64,000 nt of DNA from Clostridia bacterium (GTDB taxonomy: Bacteria > Bacillota > Clostridia > UMGS1883 > UMGS1540). The stretch lies in contig JAFSCR010000001.1 in assembly GCA_017436645.1 (NCBI GenBank), positions 84,523-148,522 on the forward strand, read 5' to 3'. The notes under the pieces were generated by a model. That model did not search any database and was not told where the DNA came from. It saw nothing but the letters and a program-made list of their open reading frames with translations. The translations under genes and the position numbers were made by a program. Below are positions 1-7,770 of this stretch, piece after piece. How positions within the stretch are numbered: the first letter of the stretch is position 1; each line of letters opens with the position of its first letter.

Positions 1-87
1 CTTGCAGATATTGCTCCCACAATGCTGGAGCTTATGCAGCTTGAAAAGCCGGAAGAAATGACAGGTTCGTCTCTGATTATAGGCTAA
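1..87 (+). CDS. gpmI: 2,3-bisphosphoglycerate-independent phosphoglycerate mutase, C-terminal end (partial)
   Basis: Only the last 28 codons and a TAA stop lie in the window, reading LADIAPTMLELMQLEKPEEM followed by TGSSLIIG. The 'LADIAPTxLxLMGLxxPxEMTGxSLI' ending is characteristic of the alkaline-phosphatase-superfamily mutase that interconverts 3- and 2-phosphoglycerate in glycolysis. The catalytic part lies upstream of the window. The gene converges on the hydrogenase operon and shares a bidirectional terminator with it. The identification rests on a short tail, so other phosphopentomutase-like members are possible but less likely. Confidence 0.8.
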   Translation, partial: LADIAPTMLELMQLEKPEEMTGSSLIIG

Positions 88-189
88 AAATTTAAAAGGG
101 CCGGCTGTAAGAAAGTCCGGTCCGCAAAAAGACAGAATTTCAGCAAAAATAGAGACACAAAGAATAAATATTTTGTATGAAACGAAGAA

Positions 190-222
190 AAACGCCGAGG
201 CAAAACCTCGGCGTTTTCATTT
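190..222. terminator. Bidirectional intrinsic terminator between gpmI and hydA
   Basis: AACGCCGAGG and CCTCGGCGTT pair as a 10-bp stem around a CAAAA loop. The stem is followed on the plus strand by TTTCATTTTTT and preceded by an A-rich run that becomes U-rich on the minus strand. It serves the convergent genes on both sides. Bases 88-189 between gpmI and this hairpin hold nothing else recognisable. Confidence 0.9.
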
Positions 223-227
223 TTTAA

Positions 228-1937
228 TTATTCAAGTCCCATGCCGCTTCTGTCCGTATAGGTCGTGTGGAGAAGCTCGTGTGCCAGCTCGTGTGTCAGG
301 CCGTTTTCGTACATTTCCTTAAGGTACGGATTTTCTTCTGCACTCTTAAACTGGAGAGAAGCATCATCTTCATAAAGTCCCTTCGCACGGGCAGCTACAG
401 CGCCCTTCTCTTCTGTAATGGGCTGACCGCCGCCGTTTACACAGCCGCCGCAGCATGCCATAACTTCAATAAGGTCATACTGTTCTTCGCCGGAGCGAAT
501 CTTTTCGATAAGGGCCTTCGTATTTGCAAGACCGCTTACAACTGCCAGACGGAGTTTTATATCCCCTAAAGGTACTTCTACGGTGCGGATACCGTCCGCT
601 TCTCTGAGTTCCTTCACTTCCGGAATTACGCCGCCGTTTAATGCATATGCCGCATAGCGGAGAACGGCTTCGCTAACGCCGCCGGTTGTTCCGAAGATAA
701 CTGCCGCACCCGTCTTAAAGCCAAAGGGCATATCGAAGGATGCCGGCTTGATGTTCGCATAATCAATGCCACGTTCCTGAATCATCTGTGCAAGTTCCTG
801 TGTTGTGATAACAAAATCAACATCGGGATTGCCGTCAACCGAAAGTTCAGGACGTGCAGCCTCAAATTTCTTTGCCGTACAGGGCATAATGGAAACAACA
901 ACCAGCTTTTCTCTCGGAATGCCCAGATTCTTTGTCAGGTGATCCTTGCAAAGAGAACCGAACATCTGCTGCGGAGATTTGCAGGAAGAAAGATTCGGAA
1001 TCATGTCAGGATAGAACTGCTCACAGTATTTTACCCATGCCGGACAGCAAGAGGTAAACTGGGGCATTCTTTCTCCTTTCGTGAAACGCTGGATAAACTC
1101 GTTACCTTCTTCGATAACCGTAAGGTCAGCGGCGAAGGATGTGTCATATACATAGTCAAAGCCCATCATACGAAGTGCGGCAACCATCTGGCCAATCTGT
1201 AACTGGCCCGGTTTAAACCCGAAGTTTTCACCAAGTGCTACTCGAACAGCCGGTGCCATCTGCACAACGACCGTCTTTTCTTCGTCATAAATTGCTTCCC
1301 ATACGCTGTCCGCCTGGGACTTGGGATAAAGTGCACCAACAGGGCAAGCTTTAATACACTGGCCGCAGTTTACGCAGTCCGTCTTTGCCATGGGCTGATT
1401 CAAACCTGCAATAACCTTGGCATCGGAACCACGTCTTGAGAATTCTAAAACACCGATACCCTGTACTTCACGGCAAACACGAACACAGTCACCGCAAAGG
1501 ATACATTTGGAAGAATCACGTACAACGGAAGCGGAGGAAGTGTCAATGGTCTTATCACATTCAAGCTGCTTAAAGCGAACCTTGGAAACGCCCAGGTCAT
1601 GTGCCAGCTTCTGCAGTTTGCAGTTGCCGCTTTTGGGGCAGGTTGTGCAGTTTTGGTCATGGTGTGCAAGCATCAGTTCCACAATCATTTTACGCATATT
1701 GCGAATCTGTCTTGTGTTGGTTTTTACAACCATACCGTCGGAAACGGCGGTGGAGCAAGCAGGCACAAGTCCTCTGCCTTCCACTTCAACCATACACATT
1801 CTGCAAGCACCGTAAACACTTAGTTCCGGATTGTAACAAAAGGTGGGCAGGTCGATACCTGCGCTTCGGATGGCTTCCAGAAGGTTTTTATCGTTTTCAA
1901 TCTGATAAACTGTATTATCAATCGTAATTGTTTTCAT
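228..1937 (-). CDS. hydA: [FeFe] hydrogenase catalytic subunit of a trimeric, NAD-linked (bifurcating) hydrogenase
   Basis: Catalytic subunit (about 569 aa) that reduces protons to H2, expected in the cytoplasm with hydB and hydC. Domain order: N-terminal [2Fe-2S] ferredoxin fold (TFCYNPELSVYGACRMCMVE), a His-Cys [4Fe-4S] motif (HHDQNCTTCPKSGNC), two [4Fe-4S] motifs (CILCGDCVRVC, CVNCGQCIKAC), then the H-cluster domain with L1 TSCCPAW, L2 MPCTAKKFEA and L3 MACCGGCVNGGGQP, and a C-terminal 'HELLHTTY' tail. L3 usually reads ACPGGC; the Pro is Cys here. A GTG lies nine bases upstream, but AAGGGG sits 8 nt before the ATG at 1937, so that start is used. It is 12 nt downstream of hydB and clearly in one operon. 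Maturases HydEFG are not in the window. Confidence 0.95.
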   Translation of the reverse strand: MKTITIDNTVYQIENDKNLLEAIRSAGIDLPTFCYNPELSVYGACRMCMVEVEGRGLVPACSTAVSDGMVVKTNTRQIRNMRKMIVELMLAHHDQNCTTCPKSGNCKLQKLAHDLGVSKVRFKQLECDKTIDTSSASVVRDSSKCILCGDCVRVCREVQGIGVLEFSRRGSDAKVIAGLNQPMAKTDCVNCGQCIKACPVGALYPKSQADSVWEAIYDEEKTVVVQMAPAVRVALGENFGFKPGQLQIGQMVAALRMMGFDYVYDTSFAADLTVIEEGNEFIQRFTKGERMPQFTSCCPAWVKYCEQFYPDMIPNLSSCKSPQQMFGSLCKDHLTKNLGIPREKLVVVSIMPCTAKKFEAARPELSVDGNPDVDFVITTQELAQMIQERGIDYANIKPASFDMPFGFKTGAAVIFGTTGGVSEAVLRYAAYALNGGVIPEVKELREADGIRTVEVPLGDIKLRLAVVSGLANTKALIEKIRSGEEQYDLIEVMACCGGCVNGGGQPITEEKGAVAARAKGLYEDDASLQFKSAEENPYLKEMYENGLTHELAHELLHTTYTDRSGMGLE

Positions 1938-1949
1938 CGTATTCACCCC

Positions 1950-3833
1950 TTAACCCTTATATACTGCGCCGAACTTACAGCTTTCGATACATGCACCGCA
2001 TTTAATACATTTTTCGCTGTCAATCTTATACGGTACGCCACGTTCGCCACTGATCGCACCAACCGGGCACTTACGTGCACACAGGCTGCAGCTCTTACAT
2101 TTTGTTTCGTCAATCTTATAATTCGTAAACGCCTCACAGCGACCTGCAGGGCAGCGGCCTTCAAACACGTGTGCATTATATTCATCACGGAAGTAACGGA
2201 GTGTGGAAAGAACCGGATTCGGTGCCGTCTTACCAAGTGCACAGAGAGAACCGACCTGAACCGTCTTTGCAAGTTCTTCCAGAAGTTCCAACGTTTCGCC
2301 TGTTGCTCTGCCTTCGATAATATCATCGAGAAGGGCAAGCATCTGGCGGGTGCCTTCACGGCAAACAACACACTTGCCGCAGGATTCATTCTGGGTAAAC
2401 TGCATGAAGAAGCGTGCGATGCTTACCATACAAGTCTGCTGATTCATAACAACCAGACCGCCTGAACCAATCATAGCGCCTACGCTCTTTAAGTGGTCAT
2501 AGTCAAGGGGCAGGTCGAGATGGTCCTGTGTAAGACAGCCGCCGGAGGGGCCGCCAATCTGCACAGCCTTAAAGTCACTACCGCAAAGAGAACCATCATC
2601 ATTTACTACACCGCCGCCAATTTCAGCGATAATCTTACGCAAGGTGGTGCCGAGAGGCACTTCGATAAGACCGGTGTGGGCAACGTGACCGGTGAGGGCA
2701 AACGTCTTTGTGCCGGATGCACCTTCTGAACCGATTGCCGCATATTTATCTGCACCCATCTGCATGATAACAGGAATGGTTGCAAGGGTTTCAACGTTAT
2801 TAATAACGGTCGGCTTATTAAAGAGACCTTTTTCAGCCGGGAACGGCGGTTTCATGGTAGGCATGCCGCGTTTGCCTTCGATAGAACCGATAAGTGCTGT
2901 TTCTTCGCCGCAAACGAATGCGCCTGCACCTTCCATGATATGGATATCAAAACTCATGTCCGAGCCGAAAATGTTCTTGCCTAAAATGCCTGCTTTTCTT
3001 GCATTTTCAACGGCAATCTTAACACGTTCAACAGCCAGAGGGTATTCGGTACGGACGTAAATGTAACCTTCCGTGCCGCCAATCGCACATGCTGCTATAA
3101 TCATACCTTCCAGAACGCTGTGGGGATTTCCTTCCATAACACAGCGATCCATAAATGCACCCGGGTCACCTTCGTCCGCATTACAGATAACGTACTTTAC
3201 GTCACTTTCATGCACACGTGTAAGCTGCCACTTTTTCCCTGTGGGGAAGCCGCCGCCGCCACGACCGCGAAGACCGGATTTTAAAACGAGATCACAAACT
3301 TCATCACCCGTCATCTCCAGAACTGCTTTTCTTGCCATTTCATAACCGCCGTGGGCGATGTATTCGTCAATGTCCAGTGCATCAATCATGCCGCAAAGCT
3401 CAAGCGTAGTTCTGGACTGCTTTGCATAAAACGGAATCTTTTTCATTTCGGCAACACGTGTGCCGTCTGTTTCCGTATAGAGAAGACGTTCGATTACTTC
3501 GCCGCGGAGAAGTGTTTTTTCGATAATTTCATCAACGTCGCTTGCCTTTACATGGACATACATAATGCCCTGCGGATAAAGGGTTACGAGAGGGCCCATC
3601 TGGCAGAAGCCCTGACATCCGCTCTTTTTGAGGATGTAATCTGTTTCTTCTTTTTCCATGGCTACCGTAATGGAAAGGCCTTTTTCTCTTACAGCTTCCA
3701 GGAATCTTTCATAAATTTCACCGGACCCGTTTGCCATACAGCCTGTACCGCCACAGATAACGATACGTGCTTTATACTGCTCCATGGCAGCCTGATAATT
3801 CTTTTTACGTTCTTCGAGGCTCGTCTTATGCAT
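1950..3833 (-). CDS. hydB: NuoF-like FMN/NAD(H)-binding subunit of trimeric [FeFe] hydrogenase
   Basis: Diaphorase subunit (627 aa) that exchanges electrons with NAD(H) through FMN, and the likely bifurcation site in HydABC complexes. An N-terminal thioredoxin-like [2Fe-2S] region (CGGTGC ... GCQGFCQMG) is followed by the NuoF core with the nucleotide loops GLRGRGGGGFPTGKKW and GAFVCGEETALIGS, the NuoF cluster ligands CGKCVVCREGT ... SLCALG, and a C-terminal 2[4Fe-4S] ferredoxin domain (CKSCSLCARKCP, CIKCGACIESC). The open frame extends 10 codons further, but GGAAGGAGG lies 10 nt before the ATG at 3833. This start overlaps the hydC stop by 8 nt, implying translational coupling. Confidence 0.95.
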   Translation of the reverse strand: MHKTSLEERKKNYQAAMEQYKARIVICGGTGCMANGSGEIYERFLEAVREKGLSITVAMEKEETDYILKKSGCQGFCQMGPLVTLYPQGIMYVHVKASDVDEIIEKTLLRGEVIERLLYTETDGTRVAEMKKIPFYAKQSRTTLELCGMIDALDIDEYIAHGGYEMARKAVLEMTGDEVCDLVLKSGLRGRGGGGFPTGKKWQLTRVHESDVKYVICNADEGDPGAFMDRCVMEGNPHSVLEGMIIAACAIGGTEGYIYVRTEYPLAVERVKIAVENARKAGILGKNIFGSDMSFDIHIMEGAGAFVCGEETALIGSIEGKRGMPTMKPPFPAEKGLFNKPTVINNVETLATIPVIMQMGADKYAAIGSEGASGTKTFALTGHVAHTGLIEVPLGTTLRKIIAEIGGGVVNDDGSLCGSDFKAVQIGGPSGGCLTQDHLDLPLDYDHLKSVGAMIGSGGLVVMNQQTCMVSIARFFMQFTQNESCGKCVVCREGTRQMLALLDDIIEGRATGETLELLEELAKTVQVGSLCALGKTAPNPVLSTLRYFRDEYNAHVFEGRCPAGRCEAFTNYKIDETKCKSCSLCARKCPVGAISGERGVPYKIDSEKCIKCGACIESCKFGAVYKG

Positions 3834-4308
3834 TTGCCGATTCCTCCTTCCGGATTTCTGCAATCAGTTCTTTCGTTTTTTCCGGCGTCATGTTGCCGTA
3901 AACTTTATCATTGACAACTACAACCGGTGCAAGACCACAAGCACCGAGACAGGCAACCGTCTCGAGTGTGAAAAGTCTGTCATCAGAGGTAAGTTTGTCC
4001 TGAGAAAGACCAAGCGCTTCATATAAGGCCTTTAAGATGCCTTCAGATTTCTTAACATGACAGGCAGTACCGTCACACACCTTGATAACGTACTTACCCT
4101 TTTCTTCCAGCGTAAAGTGTGCATAAAAGGTTGCTACACCGTAAACGCTGGCAGGAGAAACGCCAAGTTCCCTTGCCACAAACAGCATAACGTCTGCCGG
4201 AAGGTAACTGTACGCTTCCTGGATTTCCTGCAAAATTGGAATAAGCTTATGAGATTCTCTCTCATGTTTGTCCAAAATTGCACAAACCTTGTCAAAATTT
4301 TTCTCCAT
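3826..4308 (-). CDS. hydC: NuoE-like [2Fe-2S] subunit of trimeric [FeFe] hydrogenase
   Basis: Small thioredoxin-fold electron-transfer subunit of the HydABC complex, about 160 aa from the chosen start, the usual NuoE length. The four cluster cysteines are visible as CDGTACHVKKS and CLGACGLAP. An N-terminal helical segment (ILQEIQEAYSYLPADVMLFV) matches NuoE. The frame is open up to an ATG at 4374, but only the ATG at 4308 has a Shine-Dalgarno (AGGGAG, about 9 nt away). It is the first gene of the operon, which reads hydC-hydB-hydA on the minus strand from a sigma-A promoter at 4422-4451. Confidence 0.93.
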   Translation of the reverse strand: MEKNFDKVCAILDKHERESHKLIPILQEIQEAYSYLPADVMLFVARELGVSPASVYGVATFYAHFTLEEKGKYVIKVCDGTACHVKKSEGILKALYEALGLSQDKLTSDDRLFTLETVACLGACGLAPVVVVNDKVYGNMTPEKTKELIAEIRKEESANA

Positions 4309-4421
4309 TTTGTTATCACTCCCTATCGTTTCATCAGGATACCTCTGTATAGAGGCATGCACTTTTTTTGGCAAAATTCACAAAAAAATATGCTCTTTTT
4401 CCTTATTACATGACTCTATTT

Positions 4422-4451
4422 ATCATACCATATTTCGTCGCAATTTGACAA
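4422..4451 (-). promoter_or_regulatory. Sigma-A promoter of hydCBA
   Basis: On the minus strand TTGTCA (4451-4446) is followed after 18 bp by TATGAT (4427-4422). Transcription would start near 4415, leaving a leader of about 107 nt before hydC. No clear Rex-type TTGTTAA operator was seen. Confidence 0.6.
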
Positions 4452-4478
4452 TGACAAAAAATATATAGGTTTATATCA

Positions 4479-5372
4479 TTATTTATATATAGATATTTGC
4501 TCCTCGACATATTCCAAAAACATCTTGTCAAGCCTTGTCGGCGTATACTTTTTGCGGAACACCGCTGCATCCATTACAAAGCTTGGACGGTTTACAGGCG
4601 GTTTCTGCTCCAGTCCGTTTGCTTTCAAAAAGCTTTCTTCCTCTTTTGCGGACCAAAAGAACGTGTCCCAACGTGTATTCAACGTTTGCACACGGCTCTC
4701 CCTGTCCCAAAGACGAATTCTTCGTGCCCCGGGATTTTTCTCCGCCTCAATCCGCAAAATGGCGGGGTTTGTGATTTCCGTAAGACGTGCAGCATCTTTC
4801 TGTGAAATTGCCGCCACCTTTGCAAGGGGGCATTTTTCCGAAATGGTATAAAGCAGCGGTGCCGTGAAAAGCGGTCGCATTTCCAGCCCGTGTGAAGCAA
4901 CATATTGCTGTACCGCCGCCTCTTCCTCAAGATAAAACCGAATAACGCCCAAACCGCAAGACCCCTGTGCAACTGTAAATACTACATCCCGAGAACCGGT
5001 TTCCGTAAAGGAATAGGAAAACGCATCTTCCGTCTGTGCCGTAACAAATTTTGCAAATGCCGCGGCGTAAGCTCTGGCGCCATGGCTGCATACCGAAAAA
5101 TGTCCATGGGTGTTTCTCCCGTTTTCATAGGTGCTCTTAAGGCCATCAATTTCACTGACAATGTGGCGTGCACGGTTTAAAAACGGCTTGCCTTCTTCTG
5201 TTGCCACCATGCCGAGAGGCGTTCTTCTGAAAAGTTCCATGCCTACCGAATTTTCCAGTTCCCGTATGGCACGGCTGATGTTGGGCTGGGCCACAAAAAG
5301 GCGCTCCGCCGCTCTTGTAACCGACCCCGTTTCTTCAATTGCAAGCGCATATCTCAAATGCATTATATTCAT
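4479..5372 (-). CDS. LysR-family transcriptional regulator
   Basis: Cytoplasmic regulator of 297 aa, the usual LysR length. The N-terminal winged helix-turn-helix (residues ~1-60: LRYALAIEETGSVTRAAERL ... QPNISRAIRELE ... GMELFRR) is canonical. The remainder fits a periplasmic-binding-like effector domain, whose ligand cannot be read. It lies directly upstream of hydCBA on the same strand with its own promoter at 5414-5442, so it may regulate the hydrogenase operon or another target. An AAGGA lies about 15 nt before the ATG, an unusually long spacing. The alternative start is Met4. Confidence 0.88.
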   Translation of the reverse strand: MNIMHLRYALAIEETGSVTRAAERLFVAQPNISRAIRELENSVGMELFRRTPLGMVATEEGKPFLNRARHIVSEIDGLKSTYENGRNTHGHFSVCSHGARAYAAAFAKFVTAQTEDAFSYSFTETGSRDVVFTVAQGSCGLGVIRFYLEEEAAVQQYVASHGLEMRPLFTAPLLYTISEKCPLAKVAAISQKDAARLTEITNPAILRIEAEKNPGARRIRLWDRESRVQTLNTRWDTFFWSAKEEESFLKANGLEQKPPVNRPSFVMDAAVFRKKYTPTRLDKMFLEYVEEQISIYK

Positions 5373-5413
5373 ATCTGAATTTATATATCCTTTCGAAAAA
5401 AATTTGTTCCTTT

Positions 5414-5442
5414 ATTATAGCACATGATTCGGCAAAATGCAA
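5414..5442 (-). promoter_or_regulatory. Sigma-A promoter of the LysR gene
   Basis: Minus strand TTGCAT (5442-5437), 17 bp, TATAAT (5419-5414). The -35 touches the end of the preceding gene's terminator hairpin, so terminator and promoter are packed into about 55 bp. Confidence 0.75.
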
Positions 5443-5472
5443 GAAAGGGGCACAAAATGTGCCCCTTTCTTT
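5441..5472 (-). terminator. Terminator of the nucleotidyltransferase gene
   Basis: AAGAAAGGGGCAC and GTGCCCCTTTCTT form a 13-bp stem with an AAAAT loop. The hairpin overlaps the stop codon at 5471-5473 and is followed on the minus strand by GCATTTTG. Confidence 0.8.
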
Positions 5473-6205
5473 ATTTTCTATCCTTCATGTGCTTTTCGCA
5501 AAATTCCAGGTCTTCTACGGTATTGACGCCCACAATGGCCACTTCATCAAAAATTGCGTGGCTCGTTACGGTTTTGCCTTCCGAAATGAGAATTTTCGGC
5601 ACATCCGTCAGGTAATATTCGCCCTGGGCATTGTTGTTGCCTATTTTATGAAGCGCCTCGAAAAGAAGACGGCTCTTTGCTACAAAAATACCCACGTTCA
5701 GTTCGTTTATTTTTCTCTGTTCTTCCGTGCAATCCTTATGTTCTACAATATCCTTTACATTCCCGTTTTCGTCACGGATAATTCTGCCGTACGGAAGGGG
5801 TGCATCAATAATTGCAGTTAAAATCGTAAGGTCTGCACCGCTTTCCTGATGCTTTTTGATTACGCCTTCATAATGTTCCTTTTTGAACATGGGCATATCA
5901 CCGAAGAGAATAATGACATCCCCGTCATAATCGGCAAAGTATTCTTCTGCAGAAAGAACAGCATGGCCCGTACCCTTCTGCTCTGCCTGAACTGCGAATT
6001 TATACTCGCCGCCTACGGCTTCCATAACCTTTTCCCGCATATACCCTACAACAATTGCCGTATCTTCGGGTGCAATAAAAGAAGTGTTTGAAAGAACATG
6101 CCCGATTAAGGGCTTGCCGCAGAGAGAACGCAGTACCTTAGGAAGATTAAACTGTTCAGACTGGAGTCTTGTGCCTTTTCCTGCCGCTAAAATAATTGCC
6201 CGCAT
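5471..6205 (-). CDS. GlmU-type sugar-nucleotidyltransferase (pyrophosphorylase domain only)
   Basis: Cytoplasmic nucleotidyltransferase, 244 aa. It opens with the pyrophosphorylase signature LAAGKGTRL, then LPKVLRSLCGKPLIGHVL, the base-contacting QKGTGHAV and the metal-binding FGDMP, as in the N-terminal half of GlmU (UDP-GlcNAc pyrophosphorylase). The C-terminal left-handed beta-helix acetyltransferase of GlmU (about 450 aa in full) is absent and the gene ends at a terminator, so this is a naturally short paralogue. Substrate uncertain: UDP-HexNAc is plausible, another NDP-sugar possible. It diverges from proC with separate promoters. Confidence 0.8.
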   Translation of the reverse strand: MRAIILAAGKGTRLQSEQFNLPKVLRSLCGKPLIGHVLSNTSFIAPEDTAIVVGYMREKVMEAVGGEYKFAVQAEQKGTGHAVLSAEEYFADYDGDVIILFGDMPMFKKEHYEGVIKKHQESGADLTILTAIIDAPLPYGRIIRDENGNVKDIVEHKDCTEEQRKINELNVGIFVAKSRLLFEALHKIGNNNAQGEYYLTDVPKILISEGKTVTSHAIFDEVAIVGVNTVEDLEFCEKHMKDRK

Positions 6206-6237
6206 AAAATCAGCCTCCGTTTCTTATTCTATGGGTA

Positions 6238-6266
6238 AGCATATCACAAAAATCAGAAAAATGCAA
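6238..6266 (-). promoter_or_regulatory. Sigma-A promoter of the nucleotidyltransferase gene
   Basis: Minus strand TTGCAT (6266-6261), 17 bp, TATGCT (6243-6238), about 32 bp upstream of the ATG. Confidence 0.65.
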
Positions 6267-6305
6267 TAGGAGAAAGCGTTTAATTTCCGGCAGAACAAAA
6301 AAAGA

Positions 6306-6334
6306 TTGAATTTATGTAATTTTCGGTGTATAAT
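6306..6334 (+). promoter_or_regulatory. Sigma-A promoter of proC
   Basis: TTGAAT (6306-6311), 17 bp, TATAAT (6329-6334). The ProC start lies 26 bp downstream of the -10. Confidence 0.8.
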
Positions 6335-6360
6335 GAAGAAAAAAACAAAAGGTGATTAGA

Positions 6361-7146
6361 ATGAAAATCGGAATTATCGGGGCAGGTAATATGTCCACAG
6401 CCATAACAAAAGGTCTTATCGGGGCAGGCACAGCCCCTTCTGATATTTTTGTCAGCGACATTTCGGCAGAGAAGCTTTCGGCCGTCGCCGCCCTCGGCGT
6501 GCAAACGGGTGCAAACGAAGATGCCGCAAGAAGCGGCGATGCCGTGATTTTGGCAATTAAGCCGAATATTTACGAAAAGGCTTTGCCCTCTCTTTCAAAC
6601 ATTCTCTCGGGCAAGCTCGTCATTTCCATTGCCGCAGGAAATACGATTGCATTTGTATCGTCTCTCCTGCCCGGTGCAAGAGTGGTGCGCCTTATGCCCA
6701 ATACGCCTGCCCTCGTCAGTGCAGGCATGACCGCCATTTCCTATGCCGCACCCGCCACAGAGGAAGACGCCCTTCTCGTAGAAAAAATCTTCTCCGCCCT
6801 CGGCAAATGTGTGCACGTGCCGGAAAGCCTTATGGATGCAGTCGTTGCCGTCAGCGGCAGCGGCCCTGCCTATGCCTATATGCTCATTGACGCCATGGCA
6901 AATGGCGGCGTACTTATGGGTCTTTCTAAAAAAGACGCTCTGCTCCTTGCCGCACAAACCGTTTACGGTGCCGCAAAAACCGTACTGGAAACAGGCGAGC
7001 ACCCCATGGTACTTTGCGACAATGTTTGTTCTCCCGGCGGCACCACCATCGAAGCTGTAAATGCACTTGAAAAAAGCGGTTTTCGTGCTTCGGTCATGGC
7101 GGCCGAAAAAAAGTGTGCCGAAAAAAGTGCACTCCTTAAAAAATAG
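6361..7146 (+). CDS. proC: Pyrroline-5-carboxylate reductase
   Basis: Last step of proline synthesis: NAD(P)H-dependent reduction of 1-pyrroline-5-carboxylate, in the cytosol. The 261-aa protein has the N-terminal Rossmann motif GIIGAGNMSTA and the C-terminal family signature GSGPAYAYMLIDAMANGGV ... CSPGGTTIEA. The start is the second in-frame ATG, 9 bp inside the open frame, placed right after AAAGGTGATTAGA. It has its own promoter. The next gene, spoIIM, follows after 52 bp with its own ribosome binding site. Confidence 0.96.
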   Translation: MKIGIIGAGNMSTAITKGLIGAGTAPSDIFVSDISAEKLSAVAALGVQTGANEDAARSGDAVILAIKPNIYEKALPSLSNILSGKLVISIAAGNTIAFVSSLLPGARVVRLMPNTPALVSAGMTAISYAAPATEEDALLVEKIFSALGKCVHVPESLMDAVVAVSGSGPAYAYMLIDAMANGGVLMGLSKKDALLLAAQTVYGAAKTVLETGEHPMVLCDNVCSPGGTTIEAVNALEKSGFRASVMAAEKKCAEKSALLKK

Positions 7147-7198
7147 CGACATACTTGTCCCTCCTGCCGCATAGACTCTAGCGAATGGAGGGGTTAAA

Positions 7199-7759
7199 AT
7201 GACAAAATATAAACTTTGGTTTCTGATTATGCCCGCATCTTTTCTTTTGGGCATATGCCTTGGAAGTCTTTCGGCGGCGAGGATAGACACCGCCGCCTTC
7301 TTTTCTACCGCTGCCGACAGCTTATCTTCCGCCTCTCTTATGGCCGACAGCGTTTTAAAAGCCCTGCGCCAAAATGCTCTGCATGCCGTTCTTTTTTTGA
7401 TTTTCGGCACTACATTTATCGGTGCCGTACCCTCTGCCGTTTTGCTGGGTGTTCGGGGGTACGGTCTGGGCCAAACGGTAGGCGCCCTCGTTGCCGCTTT
7501 TGGTTTTCGAGGATTTCTGGCTTCTGCGCTGGGGATTTTCCCCCACAACCTTTTATATGTACCCTTTTTCTGCCTTCTTGCCGTATTCGGCGCAGGCTTT
7601 TCGGGTCAGCTCCTTAAAAAGGAACGTAACATGCGGCAGAATCTTGCCTCATTTTTCCTGATTTCACTTTTCCTGACTGTCCCCATTTTATGTGGTTGTC
7701 TTATAGAGGGATACGTTTCTGCGCCGCTTATGCGGCGTATTCTCTCGTCCATGCTGTAA
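7199..7759 (+). CDS. spoIIM: Stage II sporulation protein M
   Basis: Membrane protein of 186 aa, the size of SpoIIM, part of the SpoIID-SpoIIM-SpoIIP machine that remodels peptidoglycan during forespore engulfment. About four to five hydrophobic segments are visible (WFLIMPASFLLGICLGSL, HAVLFLIFGTTFIGAVPSAV, GFLASALGIFPHNLLYVPF, FLISLFLTVPILCGCLI). The 'LGIFPHN' region with preceding G-rich loop is typical of the family. A GGAGGGG ribosome binding site precedes the ATG. Gene order spoIIM-xerD-dacF matches the conserved Bacillus/Clostridium neighbourhood, which supports the call. Confidence 0.88.
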   Translation: MTKYKLWFLIMPASFLLGICLGSLSAARIDTAAFFSTAADSLSSASLMADSVLKALRQNALHAVLFLIFGTTFIGAVPSAVLLGVRGYGLGQTVGALVAAFGFRGFLASALGIFPHNLLYVPFFCLLAVFGAGFSGQLLKKERNMRQNLASFFLISLFLTVPILCGCLIEGYVSAPLMRRILSSML

Positions 7760-7770
7760 AGGAGTTTTTT

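Noticed and set aside
6595..7548. Antisense reading frame (317 codons) across proC and spoIIM
   Set aside because: It spans two well-supported opposite-strand genes and encodes low-complexity sequence without recognisable motifs.
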